Origin: SM23-73-3 sp964580215
GTDB lineage: Bacteria > Zixibacteria > MSB-5A5 > SM1-73
Reading direction: 5' to 3'
DNA length: 64,000 nt
Assembly (NCBI GenBank): GCA_964580215.1
Contig: CAZOJT010000008.1
Location: 30,396 to 94,395, forward strand
Shown: positions 42,960-54,100 of the stretch, piece after piece
Numbering within the stretch: the stretch's first letter is position 1
Layout of the letters: each line of letters starts with the position of its first letter
Made by a program: the position numbers and the translations under genes
Notes under the pieces: model-generated
What the model was told of the DNA's origin: nothing
Seen by the model: the letters and a program-made list of their open reading frames with translations, nothing else
Databases searched by the model: none

Positions 42960-44495
42960 ATGAAAAGCTATATAAAAATTTTATGTTTGTTAATGGTTGC
43001 AATAGCCTTAATTTTGGGAAACTGCTCTAAGAAGAAATCCACCCAAACTGATAACGGCACCCCAACTGATACGCAATCGCCCTCCGTCACCATCACAGCT
43101 CCCACTTCCGGGGCAACTTATGCAACCAATCAATCCACGGTAGATTTGGGCGGAACCGCATCTGACGATGAGGGAGTAACAAGCGTAACCTGGGCTAATG
43201 TGAGTGTGGCCACCGGAGCAAGTGGAAATTGCACCGGGACTACCAGTTGGTCTGTATCCGGAATTACACTGCAGGCACAAGATAATTTGATCGTGATAAC
43301 TGCCAGCGATTCGGCGAACAATACTGGAAAGGACAGCCTGACCGTTACCTATACCGAAGAACCTGAAGGAACAATCAAATGGCAGTTGACTCTTGACCGA
43401 TGGTATAACCCTACCCACGACCCGGCAATGGGGCCGGACGGGACTATCTACGTCACAGCAACGACTGATAGTGGACCACTTGCCAAGTTATATGCCGTTG
43501 CCCCTGATGGCACGAAGAAGTGGGAATGTGAGCTGTCCACCTGGTGTGCAGACAATCCTGTAGTAGGTTCGGACGGCACAATTTATGCGATTAGTTACTC
43601 ATCTGTCGATGCCGTAAGCCCAAATGGGACTTTGCAGTGGGAATGGGTGGCAGATCCGGTGGCTGATATCAACGGTCTTACGCTCGGTGATGACGGAACC
43701 ATCTATGTCGGACACCACGGAAGTGGCGCTTACTATAGAAAGGTATTTGCCATCAATCCGAATGGAACCCAAAAGTGGTCTATTGAATTATCTGGATCTT
43801 CTCATACAGGACTCACTATTGGGCAAAATGGCGAGGTCTATGTGAGTGATGCCAATGGGGAGAGCAATTATCCTCTTTATGCGGTCGACCCGGACAACGG
43901 TTCGGCCCTGTGGTCTGTGGAATTGGGGAATTGGGTTAGCGTAGGTGGAATGGCAGTTGGGTCAGATGGCTCAATATACGTCCCCCTGCCCTGCGGGCCC
44001 GGCGGTAAACTTGTCGCCATAAGTCCCAATCATACAATAAGTTGGGAATATGCTCTTCCTGTTACATCAGGTATCCCCTCTATTGGTCCCGATGGCACGA
44101 TCTATGTCATTGCAGGCAGTGGATACGTAGATGGCGATCTATACGCTCTGACCAGCAACGGAACGCTTAAATGGAATGCTGGTAATGCACCCGCGGCACA
44201 TAGTGTTGCTATAGCCTCAGATGGAACTATTTACTTTTGTGGCGAAAATCCATCCCCACAGGGGAACTTCACTGCGGTGAATCCAGATGGTTCCATAAAA
44301 TGGACCCTTGACATACCAACAGGCGCTGGTTCACCCCTAATCGGTTCGGATGGCACGATTTATGTATCCGGAGGAAATACAATGTATGAGGGAGCCGTAC
44401 TCACCGCTGTATATGGCTCTTCGCCTCTGGCATCCTCTTCCTGGCCCAGAGCACGCCATGACAACAGCAACACAGGAAGTTATGGGGGATATTGA
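42960..44495 (+). CDS. Lipoprotein with Ig-like domain and PQQ-type beta-propeller repeats
   Basis: 511 aa. Signal ending LILGNCSKKK, with Cys at about 22 as the likely lipid site; Asn before Cys is unusual. A threonine-rich linker, then one Ig-like domain (SPSVTITAPTSGATYATNQS, DNLIVITASDSANNTGKDSL) at about 40-130. The remaining 370 residues are seven or so blades with the recurring motif GxDGTIYV (for example MGPDGTIYVTA, VGSDGTIYAIS, IGSDGTIYVSG), as in PQQ/WD-like propellers. Likely surface- or periplasm-exposed, binding role unknown. Confidence 0.88.
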   Translation: MKSYIKILCLLMVAIALILGNCSKKKSTQTDNGTPTDTQSPSVTITAPTSGATYATNQSTVDLGGTASDDEGVTSVTWANVSVATGASGNCTGTTSWSVSGITLQAQDNLIVITASDSANNTGKDSLTVTYTEEPEGTIKWQLTLDRWYNPTHDPAMGPDGTIYVTATTDSGPLAKLYAVAPDGTKKWECELSTWCADNPVVGSDGTIYAISYSSVDAVSPNGTLQWEWVADPVADINGLTLGDDGTIYVGHHGSGAYYRKVFAINPNGTQKWSIELSGSSHTGLTIGQNGEVYVSDANGESNYPLYAVDPDNGSALWSVELGNWVSVGGMAVGSDGSIYVPLPCGPGGKLVAISPNHTISWEYALPVTSGIPSIGPDGTIYVIAGSGYVDGDLYALTSNGTLKWNAGNAPAAHSVAIASDGTIYFCGENPSPQGNFTAVNPDGSIKWTLDIPTGAGSPLIGSDGTIYVSGGNTMYEGAVLTAVYGSSPLASSSWPRARHDNSNTGSYGGY

Positions 44496-44521
44496 TATTG
44501 CAGGTGGTATTTATTATAGCA

Positions 44522-44690
44522 CCCTTTGCTTCCCGTTGGTATTTCTCACCACGGGAAATGAAAGCGGGTGAAACCTGCCAGCCATAGAACACCCGCCTTG
44601 AGCAGGGCGCGTAGCCAAGGCTTTATGCCTTGGCAGGTTTCAATATCCTGCGGACAAGCCGTGAAGGCTTGCCTATGCGAAATCGCTTCC
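44522..44690. repeat. Family B repeat followed by GTAGCC/GGCTT hairpins
   Basis: GCTTCCCGTTGGTATTTCTC ... GAACACCCGCCTTGAGC, then GTAGCCAAGGCTTTATGCC and GACAAGCCGTGAAGGCTTGCC. It sits between the beta-propeller gene and the Big_5 lipoprotein gene. Confidence 0.65.
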
Positions 44691-44770
44691 TCCACTATTA
44701 TCTTTCCATTCTCACCATAGTATTTCTAATCGTATATAAAGGATAGCTTAATTTAGGTTTTTCGTTGCGA

Positions 44771-46495
44771 ATGGTCAAAAAACTAAAGAAGATCCCAATT
44801 GCGGTTCTGCTTGTTCTTTTGTCATTCTTCTTTCAATGTGCCAAGGAGGGAATGCCCCCTGGCGGTCCGGAAGATACAACTCCGCCCGAGGTAATTTCAG
44901 TCTCACCTAAACCTGACTCCATCGGAGTCGATCTGAATTCAAAAATTGAGATCACCTTCTCAGAAAGGATGCTGGCAAAGAGAACCGAAGAATCGATATT
45001 CATTTCTCCACTTCCTGAGAAGCCCTTTGATTTCAGGTGGAGAAGGAGAAGATTGATCCTTACTCCTCAAGAACCTCTGCAACCCGACAGAACCTATGTG
45101 GTGTCCATTGGCACGGATTCCCAGGATCTGAGAAGAAACCGCCTGAGCCAGTCCTATACTTTTGCCTTCTCCACGGGAAGCAGTCTGGATTACGGCTCAA
45201 TCTCCGGAGCGGTATGGACAAAACAAAAAATTGGACTTGGGAAAGAAATGGGTATAAGCGTCTGGGCATACCTTCTTTCCCCGGATAAGACTGAAATCGA
45301 TCCCGAAAAGGAAAAGCCGGACTATGTTACACAAACCGATAATGAAGGGAAATACAGCTTGAAGAATTTAAGCTTAGGGGGATATCGGCTTTTCGCAGTG
45401 CAGGATGTGAATCGGGATTTAGTCTGGGACTGGGAGAAGGAGGCTATCGGCGTGACCACCCAAGATGTGAAGCTGTCCGTGCAGGATATTTCAAAAACTT
45501 ATGTGGATTTCATCCTAGATAAAAAAGACAAAAAAACACCAGGTTTGCTTGACTGTCACAGCGTAAATAAAAATTTGGTTAAGTTAGAGTTTGATGAAGA
45601 ACTTAAAGAGCAGTCTATCTTAGATCCATCCAACTTCAAAATCCTGTCCCTTTCAACCCAAAAGTTTTTGAAGGTGAATTCAGTTTTTTTTCAGGATACT
45701 GACACCAGAAACATTTTTCTTTTGACCGAACAGATGGATCCGGAACAAAAATATGAACTGAAAGTTTTGGATGCAAGGGATAAGGCTGGAAATTTCTTGG
45801 ACACTACTTCAAATACCTGTCTATTCGAAGGATCGGAAACCCCTGATACAGTTGGTCCGAAGATCACTGGTGTTTCACCGAAGGATGGAGAGATCAACGT
45901 GTCCTTTGATACGAAAATAAAGCTAACTTTTGACCACCCTCCAGAACATCAGAACTTTGAGGCTTTCTTTTCCTTGGTTGATTCGAATGAGATCAAAATA
46001 ACGGGGAAAGGTGAATGGAGGAGTCCAACTACATTTGTCTTTTCTCCCGATTCCCTTCTGTCCGGGAAGATGAGATATAAGATCCAGCTTTTGGGTAAAG
46101 AGATTAGGGATTTGTTAGGAAACATCTCCATGATAGATTCTGTGTTCTTCTCAAGCTTTGTTACTCAGAACCCGGATACCTTAGGTTCAGTTTCAGGGAA
46201 GGTGGTGATTGAAGAAAAGGAGGAGTCAGCTACTATAATTTTGACTCTCTGGCACCTGAAGCAAGATAAGTTATCTTATCAACTAACTCTACCTCAATCC
46301 GGCCCCTTTCTTTTCGAAAGAATACTCCCCGGCAAATACTTCATGGGTGGGTATCTTGACTTAGATAAAGATGGCGTTCTCTCCCCGGGTCAGCCAAAAC
46401 CTTTTTTCCCTCTGGAACCCTTTGCCCTGTATCCCGACACCATCTATGTGCGTTCGCGTTGGGAGACTGAAGGTGTGGAATTGAAATTTCATTAG
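44771..46495 (+). CDS. Big_5 (SbsA Ig-like) lipoprotein
   Basis: 574 aa from the ATG at 44771; two more codons upstream (TTG CGA) are open but unneeded. Lipoprotein signal LVLLSFFFQC with Cys at 22, followed by AKEGMPPGGPEDTTPPEVIS, the conserved start of a lipoprotein family that I know from Bacteroidetes (C....P.GGP.DT.PP). Ig-like Big_5 domains (IGVDLNSKIEITFSERM; INVSFDTKIKLTFDHPP) and a carboxypeptidase-regulatory-like segment (NEGKYSLKNLSLGGYRLFAV). Probably an outer-membrane anchored structural protein. A decayed copy of its start lies 2.4 kb upstream. Confidence 0.88.
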   Translation: MVKKLKKIPIAVLLVLLSFFFQCAKEGMPPGGPEDTTPPEVISVSPKPDSIGVDLNSKIEITFSERMLAKRTEESIFISPLPEKPFDFRWRRRRLILTPQEPLQPDRTYVVSIGTDSQDLRRNRLSQSYTFAFSTGSSLDYGSISGAVWTKQKIGLGKEMGISVWAYLLSPDKTEIDPEKEKPDYVTQTDNEGKYSLKNLSLGGYRLFAVQDVNRDLVWDWEKEAIGVTTQDVKLSVQDISKTYVDFILDKKDKKTPGLLDCHSVNKNLVKLEFDEELKEQSILDPSNFKILSLSTQKFLKVNSVFFQDTDTRNIFLLTEQMDPEQKYELKVLDARDKAGNFLDTTSNTCLFEGSETPDTVGPKITGVSPKDGEINVSFDTKIKLTFDHPPEHQNFEAFFSLVDSNEIKITGKGEWRSPTTFVFSPDSLLSGKMRYKIQLLGKEIRDLLGNISMIDSVFFSSFVTQNPDTLGSVSGKVVIEEKEESATIILTLWHLKQDKLSYQLTLPQSGPFLFERILPGKYFMGGYLDLDKDGVLSPGQPKPFFPLEPFALYPDTIYVRSRWETEGVELKFH

Positions 46496-47102
46496 TATTT
46501 CGGTTTCATATATACTTGGTTTTGGGATTCAATATTGATACCTTCAAGATTCCTGACCAGGGTAAGTAAAGCGTCTTACCCTTATTAGAAATAAAAGTAT
46601 CATCAAAAAGCCTATGATTTGTATTTGGTCTCTACATAAAATAAATTTTTTCCACTTGACAAAGTGTGCATTTATCTTAACTTATATCTATAAGGTAAAA
46701 ATGTGGTTTTTTTATACCTGAACGAGATAGGTAATTGTTTGCAACATTTGAAAAGCTCAATGCATAGTGAGAGGATAGAAGCTGTTTAAAAAATAAACCC
46801 GTTTTGATCGGGGTTGATTTGGTCTTCAGTGAAAAGTAGCGATGTGTAAAATCTTCATAAGTTTAGGTTAACATCACACCCATGTGGCAAAATTATTATT
46901 AACCCAGATGCAGTGGCACATTTTTTGCGTTTGATCCGAAAGCGAAAGATAAATAAAGAGTCAATTATGAATGAAACTTTAATCATTATCCCGGAGGGGG
47001 TAAGAATGAAAAATAATTCTTTACTTATACTGCTAACCATGGTTTGACCAAGTGCTCAGTTGTTGATTTGTAAACCAATAACCTTATCAAAGGAGTTAAA
47101 AG
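46496..47102. other. Intergenic region with a candidate promoter and a 13-codon ORF
   Basis: AT-rich. TTGACA at 46656-46661 is followed at 17-22 bases by AACTTA/TATCTA, a weak promoter. At 47006-47047, after CCGGAGGGGGTAAGA, ATG opens MKNNSLLILLTMV and stops. It reads like a signal-peptide start cut short or a leader peptide. No other gene. Confidence 0.45.
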
Positions 47103-50100
47103 ATGAAAAAGTGTTTTTTAACCCTGGTTGTTTTTGCGTTTTCAATCTTTGTCTTCAGCACCTTATCTTGGGCGCAGTGCCCGGAGGATCCAAATGATCG
47201 TGGAGAGTGCGATACCCTAAACGTGATCTGTCTGGACTGCGAACAGAGTCCTGGTTCTGGACCATACTTAGTTCGCTTCCCTCTTTTGGTCACACATGAT
47301 CAGATAGATTATATTGATTCCATTGGGGGCTTTGTCATTCCCCTCACCTGGACTCATACCAATCCCACCAAGTATTGCAGCCTCACTTCGTACAATAATG
47401 ACATGTGCGTGGGCACAGCCTGTGTTGGCCTGCCACCCTGGGTCTTGAGCATCTTCCGTCATGTTATAGAAGATGAGGACACTGTCATGCACAACCGGAT
47501 GATGGACCTATCCTGGAAACCCTATCCCTATGGTCCGAATAAGGAGGATTGGGATACCAAAATCCTGGAGTTAAGTGAAGATCCGGCATATATGCATATG
47601 GCTCTGGCAGCCAGCGGTTCGGACGATCATTGGTGGTGGGAGGGCGATAGAGTTCTGCTGGCCACTTTGACTTTCAGGATAGAGGATACCATGCACGTTT
47701 GCCTGGACACCACTTTCTGGCCTCCCAGCGGACGCTTGAAGTTCGGTCGATTTGACGCTGAAACCTATGTACCCAGAGATAACCTGCCCCATTGTTTCTG
47801 GATCGGTCCCTCCCAGATTCGGGTCACATCTCCCAATGGAGGAGAGAACTGGGGAGTGGGAACCATACAGGAGATCACTTGGCTTTCCGAGAATTTCGAT
47901 GGCGCCGATGTAAAAATTGAATACTCCACTAACTCCGGAACCGATTGGGATTCAGTTATTAACAGCACCCCCAATACCGGCTCTTACTCCTGGCCTATTC
48001 CAGATATGCCATCCGAGTATTGCCGGGTCAAGGTGTCAGATGCCGATGATGGGGAGCCATATGACAGCAGTGATGCCGACTTCTCCATAGCTCCGCCACC
48101 GGATTTTACCATAGAGGTTGATCCGGATACTCAGGAAGTTCAGGCGGGTAACTCTGTTAACTTTGATGTGATTTTAGAATCCCTCTATGGTTTTGCTGCT
48201 TCATGCACTTTGACGGCAACCGATCTTCCACTGGATGCTTCTGAGAGTTTCAATCCTAATCCTCTGGTTCCGCCAGGCACTTCCGATCTGCAAATAAATA
48301 CTGCGGTAACCACTCCACCGGATACTTACACCGTGACCGTGACTGCTTCCGAGATAGATAAGGGAATGGTTCATTCAGATACATTGGTTCTGATAGTCAC
48401 GCCTCCGCCACCCGATTTCACCATAGAGGTTGATCCGGATACTCAGGAAGTTCAGGCGGGTAACTCTGTTAACTTTGATGTGATTTTAGAATCCCTCTAT
48501 GGTTTTGCTGCTTCATGCACTTTGACGGCAACCGATCTTCCACTGGATGCTTCTGAGAGTTTCAATCCTAATCCTCTGGTTCCGCCAGGCACTTCCGATC
48601 TGCAAATAAATACTGCGGTAACCACTCCACCGGATACTTACACCGTGACCGTGACTGCTTCCGAGATAGATAAGGGAATGGTTCATTCAGATACATTGGT
48701 TCTGATAGTCACGCCTCCGCCACCCGATTTCACCATAGAGGCTTCGCCAGAAACTCTGGAAGTTCCGCAAGGGGGTGAGGGAAGCTATGAGGTGATTTTG
48801 ACTGCACTTTATGGTTTCGACTCACCTTGCACGCTGACTGTATCAGGTCTTCCTGATGATGCTTCAGGTGAGTTCGATCCTCCTACTCTGGTTCCCACAG
48901 ATACTTCTGCCTTAACCATTACCGTGGCTGAGACAACACCTACGGGGACATGTACGCTTACCATCACTGGCACGGAACTGGTGCCACCAGGCAAGAACCA
49001 GGTGGAGCGCAGTGTAGATGTGGTTCTGGTGGTTCTACCTCCTGGAGATTTTGCCATCGATGTCTTCCCGGCTACTCTGCGTCTTCCTCGTGGCCAAGAC
49101 AGAAGTTATACTGTGGTTTTAGAATCCATCAGTGGATTTGACTCGCCTTGCAGTCTAAGGGTTACTGGATTACCTGAAGGAGTTGTTGGGACCTTTGTTG
49201 ACTCAACTCTGGTGCCAACCGATAGCACAGAGTTAAACATCTTTGTGCCAGATACAGCAGACACAGGGACCCATACACTTACCATCACTGCCACCGAGAT
49301 GGTGGATGGCAAGCAAATCGAGCACACCAAGGATGTTACGCTAATTGTCACACTTGCCACCTGGTCATTTTACATCGAAGCTTATCCTGACACCCAAAAG
49401 GTGGTAGTGGGAGACTCGACCACATACGAGGTGGGCATGTTCGCCAACACAGGTTTTTCAGCACCATGCACCTTGTCCATTGAAAGTGGTCTGCCGTCAG
49501 GTGCGACTTTCCACTTCGATCCTGAAGTGATTTTACCCGATAGCACCTCTATTTTAACCATAATTACCACCGGATCCACTCCGGCCGAAATGTATGAGCT
49601 TATCATCAAAGGAGTTGTCAATCCCAAACAGTGGGACACCACCACTGCTATCTTAATGGTGCAGGATTTCACCATCTCAGCCGCTCCAGACACCCAGTAT
49701 GTGACTCAGGGAGAGGCAGTGGGCTATGAGGTGAAACTAAACTCTCTGTTTGGATTTGATGAACCCTGCACTCTATTTGTCTCTGATTTGCCTGCTCCAC
49801 CGGATAGCGGAGTTTTTGATGAGGTTGTTTTTACCCCAACTGATTCTACCACCTTGAATGTTTACACCACAGCGGAGACCGACACTGGTTGGTATACCCT
49901 GACCATAACTGCGCAAAGGATGCCTGGTGCAAAGCCCAATGGTCTCGAGCACAGCATCCAGGTTGTGCTGAAGGTTGAGGAGCCGGGCGATGCCGGAGAT
50001 TGGACTGACAATCCCAATGCTCCGAAGAGTTTCGCCTTGTTCCAGAATCAGCCGAATCCATTCAACCCGGAGACTAAAATCAGCTACTATCTCCCCAGGG

Positions 50101-50303
50101 CTTGTCAGGTCAAGCTGACCATATATAACGTGCTGGGACAAAGAGTAAAAACCCTATTTGATGGTCATCAGGATGCTGGAACGCAAACCTTGCTCTGGGA
50201 TGGTAGAAGCGACGATGGTGTTCAGTTGAGCAGTGGGATTTACTTCTATCGGTTGCAGGCGGATAATTTCCATCAGACGAAAAAGATGACATTGGTGAAG
50301 TAA
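47103..50303 (+). CDS. Large secreted repeat protein with cohesin-like N-domain and C-terminal sorting domain
   Basis: 1066 aa. Signal peptide FLTLVVFAFSIFVFSTLSWA. Residues of about 25-240 look like a cohesin-type beta sandwich (GSGPYLVRFPLLVTHDQIDY, DRVLLATLTFRIEDTMHVCL). A Kre9/KNH-like module follows (IRVTSPNGGENWGVGTIQEI). From about 335 there are seven repeats of about 100 residues (DFTIEVDPDTQEVQAGNSVN type), two of them identical. The C-terminus is a FlgD-like/T9SS type A sorting domain (FALFQNQPNPFNPETKISYY, LGQRVKTLFDGH, SSGIYFYRLQ). It is exported and cell-surface attached; a scaffold for the dockerin proteins is possible but unproven. Confidence 0.85.
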   Translation: MKKCFLTLVVFAFSIFVFSTLSWAQCPEDPNDRGECDTLNVICLDCEQSPGSGPYLVRFPLLVTHDQIDYIDSIGGFVIPLTWTHTNPTKYCSLTSYNNDMCVGTACVGLPPWVLSIFRHVIEDEDTVMHNRMMDLSWKPYPYGPNKEDWDTKILELSEDPAYMHMALAASGSDDHWWWEGDRVLLATLTFRIEDTMHVCLDTTFWPPSGRLKFGRFDAETYVPRDNLPHCFWIGPSQIRVTSPNGGENWGVGTIQEITWLSENFDGADVKIEYSTNSGTDWDSVINSTPNTGSYSWPIPDMPSEYCRVKVSDADDGEPYDSSDADFSIAPPPDFTIEVDPDTQEVQAGNSVNFDVILESLYGFAASCTLTATDLPLDASESFNPNPLVPPGTSDLQINTAVTTPPDTYTVTVTASEIDKGMVHSDTLVLIVTPPPPDFTIEVDPDTQEVQAGNSVNFDVILESLYGFAASCTLTATDLPLDASESFNPNPLVPPGTSDLQINTAVTTPPDTYTVTVTASEIDKGMVHSDTLVLIVTPPPPDFTIEASPETLEVPQGGEGSYEVILTALYGFDSPCTLTVSGLPDDASGEFDPPTLVPTDTSALTITVAETTPTGTCTLTITGTELVPPGKNQVERSVDVVLVVLPPGDFAIDVFPATLRLPRGQDRSYTVVLESISGFDSPCSLRVTGLPEGVVGTFVDSTLVPTDSTELNIFVPDTADTGTHTLTITATEMVDGKQIEHTKDVTLIVTLATWSFYIEAYPDTQKVVVGDSTTYEVGMFANTGFSAPCTLSIESGLPSGATFHFDPEVILPDSTSILTIITTGSTPAEMYELIIKGVVNPKQWDTTTAILMVQDFTISAAPDTQYVTQGEAVGYEVKLNSLFGFDEPCTLFVSDLPAPPDSGVFDEVVFTPTDSTTLNVYTTAETDTGWYTLTITAQRMPGAKPNGLEHSIQVVLKVEEPGDAGDWTDNPNAPKSFALFQNQPNPFNPETKISYYLPRACQVKLTIYNVLGQRVKTLFDGHQDAGTQTLLWDGRSDDGVQLSSGIYFYRLQADNFHQTKKMTLVK
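48111..48734 (+). repeat. Exact 312-bp tandem duplication inside the repeat protein
   Basis: Units 48111-48422 and 48423-48734 read the same at every base I compared, 104 codons each. The neighbouring repeats of the same protein are only distantly similar, so this pair is recent. Confidence 0.9.
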
Positions 50304-50331
50304 TCACCTAGCTCAATCGACTCTGAAAAAC

Positions 50332-50360
50332 AAAAGCCCCGCCAAAGGCGGGGCTTTTTT
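50332..50360 (+). terminator. Rho-independent terminator built from a CCCGCC module
   Basis: AAAAGCCCCGCC-AAA-GGCGGGGCTTTTTT, with a nine-base GC-rich stem and a T-run, 29 bases after the stop of the 1066-aa gene. The hairpin core is the same as in the dispersed repeats. Confidence 0.85.
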
Positions 50361-50521
50361 ATATGGATGAGAACTTAAAAGAGAACCGATCCGGTCAACT
50401 CAGTCGATTAGCAGAGAGATTTATATGCCGTTCTGTTTATCTTAAAGTGATCTATTAAGTAACGCTCGTAACGTGATGATTCAATTGAAGAACCTATAAA
50501 GTGAAGAAGATCCATAAAGAT

Positions 50522-50980
50522 TCATTCAATCTCTCCATCTTCCAGATAGTAACCAGACTCAGGACCGAAGCGGATTAGTTTTCCTGTGTAACTCACCACC
50601 TCTCCCCTGTTCAATCTCTTAAGTTTTTCCGCTTTAGATCCATCAAAGCGAACGGTGACATCGAAATTTCTAATGCCAGCGGTATGTTGAACTTTAAGAA
50701 TAAAATCACCTGAGATCCCTTTCACAATTTCATACACCTCGCCTGACCATCTCACATATCTCCCCTGGTATTGGTTAAACATCCCCTTTTTGTGATCCGC
50801 AAGCAAACGATCCCTGCCTCCTATCAGATTATCGAAATCGTCAAAAGAAAGAAGGATGAATTTCTCATTCGGGACGAAAGAGGATTTTTGATCTGATAAA
50901 CCGGATAAAATGAAATACCATAAAAGAAACACTCCTATAAATAAAAATATGATCTTTCCTATGGGGATATTCTTTTGCAC
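50522..50980 (-). CDS. Membrane-anchored protein with OB-fold-like domain
   Basis: 152 aa from a GTG with no good ribosome site. One N-terminal transmembrane helix (IIFLFIGVFLLWYFILSGL), then about 120 residues that may form a tRNA_anti-like OB fold (YVRWSGEVYEIVKGISGDFI, VVSYTGKLIRFGPESGYYLE). No catalytic motif. It is convergent with the large repeat protein and transcribed toward the terminator. Function unknown. Confidence 0.7.
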   Translation of the reverse strand: MQKNIPIGKIIFLFIGVFLLWYFILSGLSDQKSSFVPNEKFILLSFDDFDNLIGGRDRLLADHKKGMFNQYQGRYVRWSGEVYEIVKGISGDFILKVQHTAGIRNFDVTVRFDGSKAEKLKRLNRGEVVSYTGKLIRFGPESGYYLEDGEIE

Positions 50981-51001
50981 TTGTCTTTAGGAGGTCCAAA
51001 A

Positions 51002-51175
51002 ATGGTTACAGAATACAAATTTTTTGATGTTTCGGGAATAGTCTCAATATCTCGCCAAAGATGGGAGAATTCCCCCAGCCAAAGGGCATGCGTCTGCATT
51101 TATACGAATTGGCATTTCCTAATGTCGATGCATCAGAAGAAACTAACAGCCCGGTGCTGGTCCACCCTTGTATAG
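51002..51175 (+). CDS. Small ORF with strong ribosome site, doubtful gene
   Basis: 57 aa. AGGAGG seven bases before the ATG is the only support. MVTEYKFFDVSGIVSISRQ then loses any protein-like pattern, and the 3' end overlaps the end of the M14 gene on the other strand. It may be the start of a lost gene. Confidence 0.25.
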   Translation: MVTEYKFFDVSGIVSISRQRWENSPSQRACVCIYTNWHFLMSMHQKKLTARCWSTLV

Positions 51176-54100
51176 ATAGCTGATGAGATAAAGCACATCA
51201 CCGATGTCAAGCACCCCGTCACAATCGGCATCTCCGGCTTCAAAAAGATCAGGAGCAGGGCCGTTCTTGTAGAGGTAGCTTATTAGATAGAGCACATCCT
51301 CCAGATCTATGATTCCATCTCCGTTAGCATCCCCACGGATATATGATGGCTTTTCCAGTCCAAACCAACCTATGATCCGCCTCATAAGAGTGTAGGAATT
51401 GTTAGGGTAAGAGCCAGCTTGGGGAACCGCCTCAAAGGGGAATGCAAAGAAAACCACCTTATAGGTTGACTGCCCGGAGGCAGGATAGCGCAAGGCACAA
51501 GAATCAAGCAAACCGGAACTGCCAGCCCCGGAAAGACGGTCGGTCGGCACTCCTTCTCCGAAAGCTGAAGAAGCCTTTCCTGTTTGAGAGAAAATTCCAG
51601 TCGCACCTGATCCGGGAACTATGCAGTCTGAGAGATTATAAAATGGATAGCTCAAGTTGAAGCTCATCCCATCAGAGATGGTGTCATCGCTCATCCCGGC
51701 TACCGAATGTATATTCTCATCAATGTTGCGCCCTGCCACATGCAGATAATCGGTGATGAAGGTATTGAGATTGTTATCATACAAAAGATCCTGGCTGGAG
51801 AGACACAGGTTCCCTCCGTTGTTCAGATAAGTCATCAGCCGCTCTTGATCCGTGAGGGTTAAGGTTTTGGGATCTTCCATAGTTCCATAATCAGGACCTG
51901 TAGTCCATACCACCGCTTGATACTGTTCCAGAAGAGAATCCGTGGGGGCGCCGAAAGTTTCATAGGTCCATACATCATATTCCAATCCAACCGAATCTAA
52001 AGCGGTGAGGAAATAGCCTTCGTATGAGCCTCCTTCCCCATCATCATCCACAAACAGAATCGGCTTCTGCCCGATAACAAGTGCAAAGGTATCAACCGTA
52101 GAGTATGGACCAAAAGCGTCTATTTCCAAGATTAAGGGAGCAGAATAACCCTCCGGACAGTCTTCACTTATGGTAACTTGGTAAGGGGTCAGGGAGGCGC
52201 CAGTACTTTCAGGAGGCATGTCCGGGTAGGAAGACGTCTCGGAGGTGACAGTTACGTATAGATCATCTGAGACTAAAATGGCCTCTACCTGTACATCCCC
52301 CTCACTGCCTTCATTTTTCAAAGTAACCGTTAGATTACAGGTCTCTCCAGGATCAGCTTTTCCGTCTCCGTTGCCCACAATGTCATCGATATCAAGTGAG
52401 TGATAGGCTAAAAGGGGAGCATGCGCTAAAATGTTGGGTCCCTCATAACCCCAGCTCCCATTGGTGGCGCTTATATCCAGATGGAAAGGTATGATCTCCC
52501 CGTCACCTATCTCAGTAGAAACTGAAAAAACAAAGTCAGCCGAACTTGCCATGGTGTCTCCGGCTGGTATGTCGCCGAAAGTTTGTTGGCTATCGATCAC
52601 GCTGATTTGCGGATGAGTTGTGCTCAAAGTAGCTTCTACGTTATAAGCGGTGGAATCTCCGATATTTTCCAGCACCATGGTAAGCTCTATGGTCTCCCCG
52701 AAATCGACGTCCCCATCGTTGTTACCCGAACTTTGACCCAGGCTATCATCATCCACATAATAATTGTAAAGGGTCACATAAGGACCAGTGACCATCTGGG
52801 CATGAGTAATCGCATCGATATCGCAACCCGGATACCACTCGGTGGCGCTTCCATCGTTATCATCCAAGATCTTAAGGTATCTAACGGTATCGGTGGGAAG
52901 AGAAGAAATATCGAATGAGGTCGTTCCAAATCCGCTCCCTATGTAATTCCAGGTGCCTCCATATGGAACAGTACTCCAGTAGACATCGTATCCGTCAGAG
53001 CTGCCAACCTCGTGAACCGTAAAATCGTCTCCGTCAACATCCACTATGAGAGTACCTTCGCCCATATCTAACTCAATATGACCACCTTTTCCCAGGGAGG
53101 CAAAGATTTCATCCGGAAGCCCTAAGACTGCGGAGGCATTGGTGGGATTGTTTGGATATTGATTGGGGTAACTATAGGGATCATAAAAGTAACATGAGAT
53201 CACATGTACAGCAAAAAGGTCTGAGCCAGGTTTCAAAACCACATTCAAGATGGTGGGTGAGTCCCCGCTTACCACCACCCCGGAGATGGTGGTATCCTGA
53301 TAGCCGTTGGCGGAGAATTTCAAGGTGTAGATGCCAGGGAGAAGACTCTTTTGATAATCGCCCACTATTGGATCAGCGTAAACCGGCAGTCCCAACTCCA
53401 TGCATGTGACCATTGCTTCCGGAGGCTCTCCTGCAAAAGCATCGGTCACTACGCCTCTGACCCCATCATCTGTCCTCTCCATCATCGCCAGCATGGCGTC
53501 TCTGTTCTGGCTCCAGACATTGGGAATGTTATAATTGTCTGTTTCAATGGTGGCATCTATATCTCCCCTGGAGCCGTAGCTCCAGTCATTACAATCTCCG
53601 TTGGTCACGTACCACTCATATCCCTCCACCACCCAATAACCATTATAAGACCCGTATTCCTCAGAGACGTCCACCACAAAGGCACTATCCGCTACGGGGA
53701 AGTCTTTGTAGTTCCATACATGGTTCACTATGTCACCGGAGGTATGAAAGGATAAGGAAATGGAAAAGTTGTTTTTCATCCCGTGTTCTACTATGACCTC
53801 GGTCTCTGGCTGAGAAAAAATCCCTGGCGTTAAGCCCTTCCACATGTAACCATAATCTCTGTTAAGGTCTACCCCATTGTGATTATATCTTGTGCCGGCA
53901 GTCCGCCCATCCGGGTTCATCATGGGGATGATCCAGGTCTCCAGATCATTTATCAGATGAGTCACCTGAGGGACTGATCCATAATTGTCGGTAAGATACT
54001 CCAGCATCAAAAGTGGCATCTCCACGGACATGTATTCGTTTCCATGGTGGCATCCGATGATCCGAAATTCCGGCTCATCTTCTTCCAAAGTTGGGTTATC

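Noticed and set aside
47006..47047. Genuine 13-residue peptide gene
   Set aside because: Only the ribosome site supports it; it is more likely a broken signal-peptide start or a leader peptide, so it is noted under the gap.
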